Source of the DNA: Paralvinella palmiformis
Lineage: Eukaryota > Annelida > Polychaeta > Terebellida > Alvinellidae
Length of the DNA: 64,000 nucleotides
Reading direction: 5' to 3'
Assembly (NCBI GenBank): GCA_025642065.1
Contig: JAODUP010000188.1
Location: 352,501 to 416,500, forward strand
A model generated the notes under the pieces. That model saw nothing but the letters and a program-made list of their open reading frames with translations, made no database searches and was not told the DNA's origin. Shown in pieces: positions 24,801 through 34,157 of this stretch. Every line of letters starts with the position of its first letter. Positions within the stretch are counted from its first letter, which is position 1. Made by a program: the position numbers and the translations under genes.

Positions 24801-27800
24801 AATTCATGCAGATGTATTAGTTATTAGCTTAACCTGAATAGTATTGCTACTATTTTGTGATAATTTATTAACGGAATTAAGGTACATTAATGACTTGATA
24901 ATTAGGCATTGTCATCTTTAGATGAGCAAATCTAAATGGTTTTGTCAAAATTGTTTTCATTGTCTTCTTTTGGTGGCTCCCTTTCGGTTCTTCTTTCCGG
25001 CCAAATAATTTTATAGCTAATGTCAAGTGAGCTCTCAGAGCCTTTAAGACAATAAAATATTTAGAGCTGAGTATGAAGGCGAAATAGGTACAGTATTATA
25101 ATTATGGACGTTGTTGCGTAGCCAAGCATCGGAAACCTGTTCACTGCCACTAAAGGTCTGAGTACTCAATGCGCACGCGCCACATGTGCGTTTTTCTGGT
25201 GCTCGGATGCAGAGCAGGAAGCCGAGCATTGAAATGATTGACCTGAAAGTATTCTTCCAGGTTACTGGTCAAAACTGTGTATGTTTGTGGTAAAGAGCCG
25301 AGCACTGAGCACTATTTTGGCTTGTTTCGGATGCTCGGACAAGGATATAAAGATCCGAGCACTTGGCGACAACCATATGTTCCGCAGTAAATCATGCATG
25401 AAATTAACAAACCCCCTATAAGAGGCCGTGCCCTACAGCGATGGCCTGGGGTGTGTCCGGATTCGGGAGCCAGCATTAAGTGCTTGCTGGTATGTCACCA
25501 TGTTGGTAGCCATTAGTTTATTACTATTGCTTATTACTATTGTTATGTCACTTGAGCACTTTTCTATGTGTCTATATCATAAGACCATTTATTTATGTTA
25601 CCAGGTCATATTCGAAACTTGTCTTGGGGTGAAGGCCAATGATGCTACGATGATATCAAATGGCCAGTACAAAAAAATTGTAAGTAATAATAATAATAAT
25701 AATGTATATTTAATAAAGCACCCTGTGTCAAATATCTGTATAATATTTAATTTTAGGCTAAAAATTGGACCCAATTTTGAGCTGTACTCCTTTATCTCAA
25801 AAACTGTTTAATATATTTTGTAATGTGGCCAAAAGAAATCCTCATTCCGATTCTGGAATTACAATTGAAAATTACAAAAATAAATAAATAAGAATTGAAT
25901 AAATTGGAAATCAAATATAAAAACATCATTTATAGCATAATTTTTTATTTATTCAAGTTTACTGAATTCTGTTTACTGGATTTAATGGTGAATGGATCCA
26001 AAATTTACATGTTGGTGGTAAGATTTTAACCAAGTTTGTCATAAATCAGTCATTTCTTATCTTTTTCATTGGCTGACCATTGTTGAATAGAAATCTGAAA
26101 TAATAATTTGGATTAGTTTGTATATGAAAATTATTATGTGAATAGAAATTGGATTTGTTCACTTTGGAATGGATCAATTGATTTAGGTGAAAATGAAATT
26201 AATAAAAGAGAATTGAGCTAAGGTCTGATGTGGCTGGCAAACATTCAAAATATTCTGTTTTAATATTTTCAAATTATAGTAATCCAAAATGGGCATCTGA
26301 AAAAGTCTCAGCTTCTGTCATGATCTAAGATTTAGGAGTAATTCCCTCAGCTTAGCTGTGTTTATTTGTAATATATTTGTCTAATTTGCTTGCATTTAAT
26401 ATTACATTTTATCATAATTCATAGCAGTCAACTGTTTTCAAAGAATATAATATTTCATGTTTGCATTACATCATAGATGCAGCTTTGCCATTTTTTAAAT
26501 ATATTTGTATTATATTTATTATACATCAAAATTGTACAAAAAAGTCCATGTCTTTTTACCTAAAATATATTACTGATAGAATAAATAGTGTTATTACAAC
26601 AGAGATCATATACCTACTCATTTTGTACTCCCAGGTAGATATTCTAATTTTAGTTTCCACTAATTTATTACTATAATCATCTTTGATTGGCTTTCATCTT
26701 CTAAATTATGATAGGTGTATAATCATGCTTTATTAGTAGTTTAATACTGGTTCCTTTTCTAATTTTTTTTTAAATTAGAATCAACTACAATATTTATTTT
26801 AGGGAATATTATTATTGATATGCTCTTGGGAGACCGACAGCCACTACATAGAGATTCTAATACTCGTACCCTTTAGCTAAATTTGTCAGTGTAGAAATGA
26901 CAGCACTAATCAGAGATATACCGGTAGTTTATGCTACAGCTCCACGCTGATGTATAGAAAGTATTATACATGAAAACTGATAGATTGTATTAAAGATGAA
27001 TCAGTGCTGGTAAGTGAACTACGTGTACTTCTTGTGGTTTGGGCCGATATTTATGCTACGCTACTGATAAACCATATTGACTGATTCACTTGCCAGCAAG
27101 TGAACTACCAGTAATCATTTAACTGTGCATGTAATACAAGGCTGTTGGCTATTTTAAGAGGTTACTTCTGTAGTGTAGCTGGTAGTACACCGCACTGCAG
27201 ACCTCCACCTTTTGGAATCGAACCGTAGTGTTATACAAATCCGTGAGATGTTTCATCCATTCACTAAATGGATTCAACCTGATAATTTCATTTCCTAGGG
27301 AGAAGTCTTTCAGCTGTGCATCCCAGGTGAGAATAGCACAATCGTCATAATCGCTATTATCATTTTCATACCTTTGTTTAAATTTCCAACTGTACGTTTA
27401 GTGTTCCACAGGCTAATCGTTCAGAAAAGGTTTAGTGTGAAACCTGCATTAAGTAACTACTTTGATGCTGATGACACCATATCAGGTGGTCACTGACAAA
27501 TGGATACTTGGGCACATCAGTCCAATTATCCATATAGCCTAGTTTATAGTGCTCCTTTCATACGTCGGGTATGTTTGGGATGACATTGTATGCTAATACT
27601 AAAAATATATATCATTACATGTATTAATGCCAAAAACGTTATGTAAGATTTGGTGGTAATAATAATAATATCAGCCTAAAATTGGTATCATAATTTTTTT
27701 ACATCACTACGGATGAGAAACAGGAACTAGGAGCTTACTCAGAGTAGTGAATCGGGGGGGGGGGGAAAGGGATCACTTTCTAGTTGCTTTTTTGGGGGGG

Positions 27801-28637
27801 ATAGATGATGTTATATGTCATATCTTACTATATAAACTTCTACCACCTCAAACAGAAAGACCTCATGAATGCCTATAGGAATACGACTGATGACCGATTG
27901 CTTGATTCCAAGTTGAAGGATCCTCGTTGTCAGAACTGGCCTACTTTCAGCTGGATGCAGATGATTAAGATTGGATTCTCATGTACCGTAGAATCTTGGA
28001 GGAAACGCCCTCCAATGAATAAGGTGAATCTTATATTCTAGTTCATTATAAATCCTGACTTGGTGCAATTCTCAAGATCGGATTTGTGTTGAAAATGCTA
28101 TTTCGTTTTATGGTGTTTTTTTGTCTTCTAGTTAGTAATATTTTACTTCCTTCATCATTTCCTAGCAGGTTAAATACTTCAAATAAATCATAAATTGTGC
28201 GACATCTTGAAATGCTAGCCGAGGTTCTTTACAGAGGCTACATTATCATAAATATTGTTAAGATATTCAAGAAGTGATGTATGTTGTAATTTGATTTGAT
28301 CAATTTGGAGTTATTATAATTACTCTATTTATGCGTTTCATATCATACTGTAGGTTGTCGATGATTTAGAATGCGCAGAAATTGATGCAGATAGATGGAT
28401 TCAGCGAAAAGGTCAGTTTATTGACACAAGTGAACACTACCTCAATTACAGAATGCTATATTAAGGACACCAGTACTAATAGGGAGGTTTAAGTTGTATG
28501 CTTGCCTATTTTTATACAACATATCAACATCACCCAGTAGTGACATATTTTGTTATGTAAAGTTACTATTTTTTTTAAATCTACCATATACCATTAAGTG
28601 TAAGCAGGGATTTGAAGTATAAGAATGTTAATCTTGG

Positions 28638-28676
<39 letters not shown>

Positions 28677-31164
28677 TATATAATTTAGAGACAACTTGTT
28701 GTATTATGTATTTACATGAGTAATGATGTATCATGTCAGTAGTACATGCATCTTGAGAATGGCTGTCAAAACACCTCTGTGGTTTAACTGGTAGTACACT
28801 GGATGACAGATCACTACCACATGAGTTCGAATCTCAATGTGGGCATATATCAAGGATATTTCATCAATGACTTTGCTTCATTACCTTTGGAGGTCGCTCA
28901 GCCCATTTAGCCTACCATGTGCACAAACATAGCCATAAAACGTCAAGCATCATCATCAAGAATGGCTGTCATATAAATAAGTGTATTCGGCTTTAGTTCT
29001 GTATGAACTATATAAACCAATCTATGTATTACTTTTGTTATGTTTGCAGCATGCTAATGAAACATTTGCATTATTTCAACAACATAAGGCGTTTTTTGAT
29101 CACATCATCCATATGCTGGCATTACTGTTCACATATGCATGCAATAAAGTGTGTTTGTATTGTCACTGAAATGCACAGGTAGTGATATAATTTTATTAGA
29201 GACTGTAAATTTTCTAAAAACAACCACAGGTCTCTTTGGCCACATGGGTAGAGACTATTTACCTATGGCTATGGTCATTCTGTGCGGGAGGTCGCAGGTT
29301 CGTGCCTCAGCTGTGGCACTATAGTAGGAGGAGTTTTTCATCCAGCCAGACAACTGGCAAGGTTTTCTCCACCGAACTTGCCATCTATTCTAAATTCTAA
29401 ATTTATTTACAATTAGTCTCCGTGGGGAAGCTATAAATTACAGACCATATGCGCCTCCCTCATTTGAGGTTGCCAGCCACGTTAAAAAAACACCATTTCA
29501 GCCATTAGTATTATTATTATTGTGTTTCATGATGTGTATACACTAATGTGTTGACACCAAAGTAGAGGGCATGTTTTATGAAGCTAGCATTTATGAAATG
29601 CCACCAAACCTAGTTCAACTGCCAGAGCCGTTGTTTGAGTATATTACACATCTTATATCTATTGATGCCATTATTAAGGTGAAAGACGTGTTTCCAAAAT
29701 CTGAAGAAAATATGTTGGGTCCCTGTGCTTTTATTATTTCAGTTCCTCTTTAGATATAAAGCCATTTATTTACAGCATATAATGATTAACTTAGAATGTT
29801 TTTCTTTGTAATCTTCAGATGGTGGCCTGACCATGCCCAGTTCTTACTTTGATCAAGGTCTATCATTTATCAGTGAAATAAATGCATCAACAGGGTTGGA
29901 GGGCAACAATGTGCTAGTAGATCAGTTTGAGAAAATGAAGTTAGAGTGTAGCAATAATTCCAAAGAACTTACCTTGACATTGAAGGGCAAGATCAAACAG
30001 CCAATTGAGTCACAGTGTCTTACAGATGTAGACCTACAGAAGGTTGGTGAAACCAGCAAGCTAGACATGATAAATGCAAAGGTCATTAAATTTGAACAGC
30101 TGAGTAAGGTCAATGCCGATACTGGTGTCAAGCTCAAAGAAGAAATAATCAAGAATAAATTGCAGCAAACAGATGAGGCATTTATGCTGGCCAAGTTTTA
30201 TGACACTGATAATAAAGATGACAGGCAGTCATCAGCTGCTGAGCAAAGCAATAACCCCAAAGAAAGCTACCAGTACCTCTGTGATAACAGTAACCTGCAT
30301 GGCTTAACGGGGGAATTGTCATCTGGATCATCTGTTGCGGATGAGCTTTCCCTACAAAAGGCTGAGCCAAATCTAAACAAATGCAAACTATCATTACTAC
30401 CACCTTCCAAAAAAGATGCTGCTCAGTTTACATCAAATCCATTATTGCCTTTTTCGCCTGGGAATGGTGCCTGTACCAATGGTGATAACTCACAGAAGTT
30501 GTTTTATTTGAAAACAGAAAGTGATGAAGAGACCTCTGTCAGAATAAATACACCAGTAACAACAGAATGTGAGCTCCAGGGTAAGATTGCTTTATCTTAT
30601 GACGGCTCTAAAGGAGGTCTGTACAATCCAAATGCAGGCACAAGCAATTTTTCAGAAGCTTCCATAAGCGAAGAATCATCTTCAGATGCCTCCAACATAT
30701 GCACACAAGAAAAGATACAATGTTATAAGATGCCTGCAAACAACAGTCCTGGTGGCACTCTTCCTGAATGTGACAGTAGTGAGGATTCCTTAGGCAGCTA
30801 TGCGATTCAGCGGAAAAAGAAGAAGCAGCTACCCCCATTGATACAGAACTACAGAATTTATATAAATAGATCAGCAGAGTGCAGCAATCAGCGATCACCT
30901 GGTGGTCAGCTGGCTGAGGGTGTATCTCAAGTGAAACAAGCGGAACCCGTAGAACACGTCCAATCATTGACCGGATCCGAGAGTTCAGATTATGATGGTT
31001 CATCCCTTCAGGGCCACATTGTTGAAGAGCTGAACCAATCGGAGGCACAATATAAAATGATGTTGTCATTTTCACCTGAGAATGCCTATACAGTTGTTAC
31101 TTCAGGCACACCACCTACTGCGAGTCTTAGCTCACCTCCTGTTTATCAACTAGCGAAACACTAA
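11151..31164 (+). CDS. IRAK1: IRAK1/Pelle-like death-domain serine/threonine kinase (whole gene, 14 exons)
   Basis: Coding exons, all GT-AG with matching phases: 11151-11238, 11990-12178, 13866-13949, 14675-14769, 15271-15376, 17194-17369, 17559-17590, 22032-22146, 22754-22869, 23601-23808, 25605-25679, 27856-28023, 28354-28411, 29819-31164. They total 2,856 nt, giving 951 residues plus TAA. The start is the first ATG after an in-frame TAA at 11139-11141 and has A at -3. Domain order is death domain (about 7-90), Pro/Ser linker (93-187), kinase (about 215-500) and Ser-rich tail (504-951), the order of IRAK1 and Pelle. The family is known to be recruited through MyD88 or Tube to activated Toll/IL-1 receptors in the cytosol and to signal through TRAF6 to NF-kB. 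The HGD loop, the LPDEY replacement of APE and the long tail favour IRAK1/Pelle over IRAK4. At 951 residues it is longer than vertebrate IRAKs, mainly because of the tail. The exon model is mine; transcript data were not available. Confidence 0.93.
12502..13485. mobile_element. Non-autonomous hAT-like element (family M1), copy 1, with internal duplication
   Basis: Begins CAGACTTCCG and ends ATCCCATGTCTG, flanked by an exact 8-bp direct repeat CTTCAGTT (12494-12501 and 13486-13493), the hAT-type target duplication. The outer parts are family M1 sequence (TATCAATTCCAATTC, GAGTAGGTACT, AAGTAGGATTTTCATGGAAG). The middle carries two ~137-bp copies of an unrelated unit starting at 12685 and 13126 (441 bp apart). 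Lies in IRAK intron 2. Confidence 0.75.
13866..15376 (+). CDS. IRAK1: IRAK exons 3-5: Pro/Ser/Thr-rich linker
   Basis: Three short exons (13866-13949, 14675-14769, 15271-15376) encode residues 93-187. The segment is hydrophilic and rich in Ser, Pro, Gly and Asn (for example [12 protein letters not shown] and [10 protein letters not shown]), with no recognisable fold. It occupies the place of the ProST linker between death domain and kinase in IRAK1, which is known to be heavily phosphorylated after receptor engagement. Exon boundaries rest on good acceptors (TTCCAG, TCCTTAG, ATACAG) and phase continuity. Sequence conservation is low here, so exon calls are slightly less secure than in the kinase. 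Confidence 0.82.
14387..14519. mobile_element. Family M1 element, short copy
   Basis: Starts CAGAAATGGGATGGGGTCAA and ends GAATTGAATTGACCCC, with inverted CAATTCCAGAATTGGAATT motifs between. This is an internally deleted version of the family; no clean target duplication seen. Confidence 0.6.
15424..15469. repeat. (TA)n microsatellite
   Basis: Pure TA run in IRAK intron 5. Confidence 0.9.
15719..16965. mobile_element. Possible MITE with AAATCGTGATTT-type inverted ends and a 260-bp internal tandem duplication
   Basis: The left end has TTTAAATCGTGATTTATATC. The right end, read in reverse complement, has GGGTTGCAAAAAAATCGTGA followed by T/A-rich sequence. The interior contains two related units beginning ATTAGATTTCAA at 16341 and 16601. 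No target duplication or coding sequence seen; element identity is inference. Occupies most of IRAK intron 5. Confidence 0.4.
17194..28411 (+). CDS. IRAK1: IRAK exons 6-13: protein kinase domain
   Basis: Exon 6 carries [14 protein letters not shown], the glycine loop GRGAFG (220-225) and VAIK with Lys242. Exon 7 is a 32-nt mini-exon (17559-17590, [10 protein letters not shown]) for the alpha-C region. Exon 8 has LLGYC and the gatekeeper segment [11 protein letters not shown], with Tyr at the gatekeeper position typical of IRAKs. Exon 9 has the catalytic loop IIHGDIK with Asp331. Exon 10 has DFG (349-351), a long activation segment, [10 protein letters not shown] in place of APE, and DTFSFGIV. 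Exons 11-13 give the C-lobe ending [12 protein letters not shown] instead of HRD is the IRAK1/Pelle state and keeps the catalytic Asp, so activity is expected, though that is inference. Exons 7 and 8 are separated by a 4.4-kb intron. Confidence 0.93.
18221..18425 (+). mobile_element. tRNA-derived SINE, type A
   Basis: A box near TGGTCTAACAGTAG, B box GAGGTCGAATC, then GTGTTTCATC, TTCATTACCTTTGGAGGTCA and GCCATTTAGTCTACCAT as in the copy at 28772. Same orientation as the host gene. Confidence 0.8.
19331..19665. mobile_element. Family M1 element, copy 3
   Basis: TGTATCAATTCCAATTCC, then TACCTACT and TACTTGGAATA minisatellite units, then GATTGTCATGGAAGAAATAT, and finally TGGAATTGAATTGACC. The terminal CAGACATGGGG is eroded at both ends. 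Same orientation as the copy at 45233. Confidence 0.7.
20620..20838 (-). mobile_element. tRNA-derived SINE, type C
   Basis: On the - strand: AATGGTGTCGAGTTTTAGAG (A-box-like), then AGCTGTGGGTTCGAAATC (B box), followed by a ~150-bp body containing TATGTTTGTAGGTTGTG. Single copy in the window. Confidence 0.65.
21774..21809. repeat. (GT)n microsatellite
   Basis: Pure GT run in IRAK intron 7. Confidence 0.9.
22433..22676. repeat. 25-bp tandem satellite (about 10 copies) in IRAK intron 8
   Basis: Unit AACATGTCCAACATGTGATG plus ATGAT. Copies start about every 25 bp from 22435 to 22660 and are identical except for the last two. Each unit contains two ACATGT palindromes. Because 25 is not a multiple of 3, all three - strand frames stay open; these are not genes. 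Confidence 0.97.
22956..22992 (+). repeat. G-rich tract
   Basis: A GT run leads into G runs of 7 and 14 separated by AGC, in IRAK intron 9. Could form a G-quadruplex in DNA or pre-mRNA; also a likely assembly-error site. Confidence 0.8.
24358..24650 (+). mobile_element. tRNA-derived SINE, type D, copy 1
   Basis: A-box region TTGGCCATATAGGTAGAG, B box GTCGCAGGTTCACACCTC. The body includes GGAGTTTTTCATCCAG, AAGGTTTTCTCCACCGAAC and GTCTCCGTGGGGAAGCTATA, and the tail is TTATTATTAT. Very similar to 29229-29520. Confidence 0.88.
25680..27855. other. IRAK intron 11
   Basis: AT-rich, with a possible SINE at 27170-27430 and a G run near 27752-27764. The short inverted motif CTGGTAAGTGAA (27008) / TTCACTTGCCAG (27088) is noted. 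No coding exon. Confidence 0.6.
27170..27430 (+). mobile_element. Possible tRNA-derived SINE, type E
   Basis: GTAGTGTAGCTGGTAGTACACC resembles an A box and GGAATCGAACC a weakened B box, followed by GAGATGTTTCATCCATTCAC. This is less certain than the other SINEs. Confidence 0.4.
28640..28675. repeat. (AT)n microsatellite
   Basis: Pure AT run in IRAK intron 13. Confidence 0.9.
28772..28959 (+). mobile_element. tRNA-derived SINE, type A (best copy)
   Basis: TGTGGTTTAACTGGTAGTAC (A box) then TGAGTTCGAATCTC (B box), followed by AGGATATTTCATCAATGACT, TTCATTACCTTTGGAGGTCG, CCATTTAGCCTACCATG and a CATCATCATC tail. Reference copy for the type A remnants in this window. Confidence 0.88.
29229..29520 (+). 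mobile_element. tRNA-derived SINE, type D, copy 2
   Basis: Nearly collinear with 24358-24650: GGCCACATGGGTAGAG (partial A box), GTCGCAGGTTCGTGCC (B box), the same body and a TATTATTATTAT tail. It lacks a few bases after the A box relative to copy 1. Confidence 0.88.
29819..31164 (+). CDS. IRAK1: IRAK exon 14: long Ser-rich C-terminal tail
   Basis: A single 1,346-nt exon, entered in phase 1 as (G)AT GGT GGC, encodes residues 504-951 and the TAA at 31162. It is rich in Ser, Asn and acidic residues with no recognisable domain. It has a basic cluster (RKKKK, around residue 836) flanked by acidic Ser runs such as SEESSSDAS and SSEDS. Three P-x-E motifs (around residues 565, 650 and 880) resemble the TRAF6-binding core P-x-E-x-x-aromatic/acidic but end in Cys or Gln, so they are near misses. 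IRAK1 and IRAK2 also carry a C-terminal TRAF6-binding tail; function here is inferred from position only. Confidence 0.9.
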
Positions 31165-31846
31165 TGGCCTTTAAAGAACTGCTAGTTTTGGTGTTTTCTT
31201 TTTAGTGCACTGTTAGCACATTTATAACAAAATTAATCTGGTCTAGAATAACTTTATGCTGGCATATAAAATGTTATAGCTTGTAATATCATGTGATCCT
31301 GTCAACTCGGAGAGCAGGCTTTCACCTGAGGTCCGGGCTTTAAAGAGTTTTGTGAATCGATTTGCGCTTAGCAATTAATTTTGTCGTTTCTGAAGGAAAC
31401 ATGTTTGTGTATTAATTGATTTAGCCAACAATGGTGAAGTGATATTTCTTTGATATATGGACTGGCAAGGGCAATCATCTCACACACACATGGACACACG
31501 ACTGCATGCACAAACACACTTATATATACACCCAAGGTACTGTAATTTCGAATTTAATACATCTTCTATGACCAATTAACTCTCCAAGTTCTAATTTATT
31601 TAAGTGTCAGTCTTTTTAGCCTGTAATTTGAGATGTTGCCCCCGTTTGGTGTAGATCCTATATTATATTCCAAACCTGATCTGATTAGCTGTAATTTACA
31701 ATGTACTGTCAATTAGCTTATGGTGATTGAGTAATAATTTAAATGTAGGTGAGCTTCTGCATGCTTGTACTGCACTAAGCAGTTAACTGGAAAGAAAAAC
31801 TCAGCTGTACGTCACAACTTTATCGAATTACTGATTGGGTAATTTA

Positions 31847-31852
31847 AATAAA
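31847..31852 (+). other. Candidate polyadenylation signal for IRAK (proximal)
   Basis: AATAAA lies 683 bp after the IRAK stop codon, followed by A-rich sequence. It is one of two plausible signals; the choice needs transcript ends. Confidence 0.4.
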
Positions 31853-32299
31853 AAACATTTAAACTCCACCCCACTCAGGCTGGGCCTGTTGTTTGGTGAA
31901 ATAATGTAAATATTGTGTACACATCGTGATGTTTATGACAGTTTAACAGATAGTATGGCTGGTTTAGTTCCTGCTTTTAGTCCACAATGTTTTCACTTTA
32001 TTGACAGTATTCTTGGCATCTATTTATGATGGAGTAAGGGAGTTGTTTTGAGAATATTATGTAATTTTATTTACCTATCTAAGGAATATATTTACTGATA
32101 ACGTACTTGATGACAGAACCATTCATCAAATTGTCTGGTTTTCTAATGGTATTCTTTTCCAGTGTTGTACTTGTATTTACATTAACACCTATTTACATTA
32201 ATATATCAGTATTTAATACTTTTAATCCAAAACAGAATATGGCAGTAGTTTGTGAGGATAATGTTACAACCAATTTTGGTCTGATAGATATACTTTTGA

Positions 32300-32305
32300 A
32301 ATAAA
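32300..32305 (+). other. Candidate polyadenylation signal for IRAK (distal)
   Basis: AATAAA followed by a T-rich stretch (TTTATTTAATTTTG), about 1.1 kb after the stop. The T-rich downstream element makes it a slightly better candidate than the proximal one. Confidence 0.4.
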
Positions 32306-33039
32306 TATATTCTGTCATTTATTTAATTTTGCTGTATTTTCTTATATCCAGAATTTAGATTTTAATTATGGTTAGCAAGCAATGCCAGTGTTTTTGTATT
32401 TCAAAACGCAATTAAAATGTATTAGCTTCTTTTTCCATATTACAGTTTTCACGTCAGCATTTTATAATAGCATTTTAGAACACATATTCTTGTTTGATGC
32501 CAAAACACCTGTAGGGGGGGGGGGAAGATGAGATGAAGTAAGTTCCAATGAAGGTGTTAGCTTATAAATATGCCATGATCAGTGAGTAAATAAATATTGA
32601 CCGTTGAGGACAATTCATTGACCAGTTGCATGATACAAATTGATCTTCAGCCAATTGATGGCCACGTCGATCATGATCAGCTGTAGGAATATTAAGAAAG
32701 GTAAGCATTAGTAAAGATGAGCCATTAATTAAGAAGCGGGCTAGAAATTGATTCCCTTTTGATGAGGGATGAGATAGGTTAACATGAAATACGTTTTGGA
32801 TTGTACAACTTCATAGAAAAGAGTCAAACCATTGGGAACCTTAGCTACAGCTTAAATATAATCTCTTTAAAGCAGTAAAACTTCCACTGTAAATATTTGG
32901 TCTGAGTTATTTCATCTCATTTGTCTTGGATTTGTAAGGACACTGCTTCAAATATGAATGCAAAATGTAAACTTTGGCTCCTTTTGGCAACTTCCATTAA
33001 CAATATCAGGCTAAATCAGACAAGCAACCTTCATATATA

Positions 33040-33165
33040 AGAAGCTCAGGTGAAATGAAGGATGAAATATCCCTCACAAACATAGTCTAGGATATGAACC
33101 CACATTCCAGAGGTCTTGCACTAAAATTGTTACCAGCTTCACCACAAAAATGCTTCAACATGAAG
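33040..33165 (-). mobile_element. SINE type A-like remnant
   Basis: On the - strand: TTTGTGGTGAAGCTGGTAAC (A box), AATGTGGGTTCATATCCTAG (B box), then GAGGGATATTTCATCC as in type A. Only the tRNA-related half is recognisable. Confidence 0.6.
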
Positions 33166-33943
33166 AGAAACACATGACGTTTGTTTCTATGTATCTGTAG
33201 AATAAATGCCCCGTGGCGTCCACTATTTGATAAAATGACATCCATTGGACAATGCAGATTTGCAAGATTTAATGAGCAGTATATGTCTTTATTAAGTAAT
33301 TAAATACAAACAACATTGAGTTTAGAGAAACATGATAATTTGTTCATATTGCAACAAAGTTCATAGTTTTGGCACATAATAAGTAAACTATAATATTAAT
33401 ACCAGTAGGTTTACGTCTCTCTATGCTTTCAGAGTATACAATGTTGAAAATATATGGCTTTTCAAGATATCAACATATATTAAGATATGTATAATATGAA
33501 TGGAAATATATAAAAGTGGCTCATCTCATTTATCTTTACCATTTGCAATTAACATTCAGTATGTACATAATGCATAGCCTGATACAAGTGAGCATGAGCA
33601 GTAGAAATACTTTTTGTGTAAGTATATAACCTTTTTTCTTCATTTTCCATTCAAATGATAATACAATTAAAACCTACTTGATGGCTGTAATCCAAATATA
33701 CACAAATGCAGTTAATCTTTCTATAAATAAACACATGCAAAGGTTAGTGAGACTAAAATGCCAATAAGAGCTGTCTATGGTTTGATATTTAACACTACAT
33801 ACAATTATTCATCCCTTATATAAATCATATACACTAATTTTAAAATGCTATATACATCAGAATTTCATTCTTTATCACAGGTAAACCTCTGCAGAAGGAA
33901 TAATATATAGTACAAGTATCAGTATTAATAATGTGAATGATTT

Positions 33944-33972
33944 TATGTGTGTGTGTGTGTGTGTGTGTGTGT
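33944..33972. repeat. (GT)n microsatellite
   Basis: Pure GT run in the likely dynein 3' UTR or just beyond. Confidence 0.9.
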
Positions 33973-34157
33973 TGTTACATAGCCTATAGCTAATATTATT
34001 GTTGTGACCAGTTACAGATGCTAGAACATAATACTGTTAGAAATGCATGATACAAAAACATTATATATGTCAATTATACGGTAATAATAATTATTTAAAA
34101 AAAACCCTTGAAGTCAGATATGTATGGAGGTTTTTGTGCATTGTTTCACCACCAGAT

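Larger units (their letters stand above)
31165..34157. other. Convergent intergenic interval between IRAK and dynein
   Basis: This holds the 3' UTRs of both genes and no further coding exon that I can see. It contains AATAAA candidates for the + gene, TTTATT at 33288-33293 as one candidate signal for the - gene, a G run near 32514-32524, a SINE remnant near 33040-33165 and a GT repeat at 33944-33972. Confidence 0.6.

Noticed and set aside
29922..31075. Minus-strand open frames opposite the last IRAK exon
   Set aside because: Shadows of the genuine plus-strand coding exon; composition is Cys/His-rich nonsense without family resemblance.
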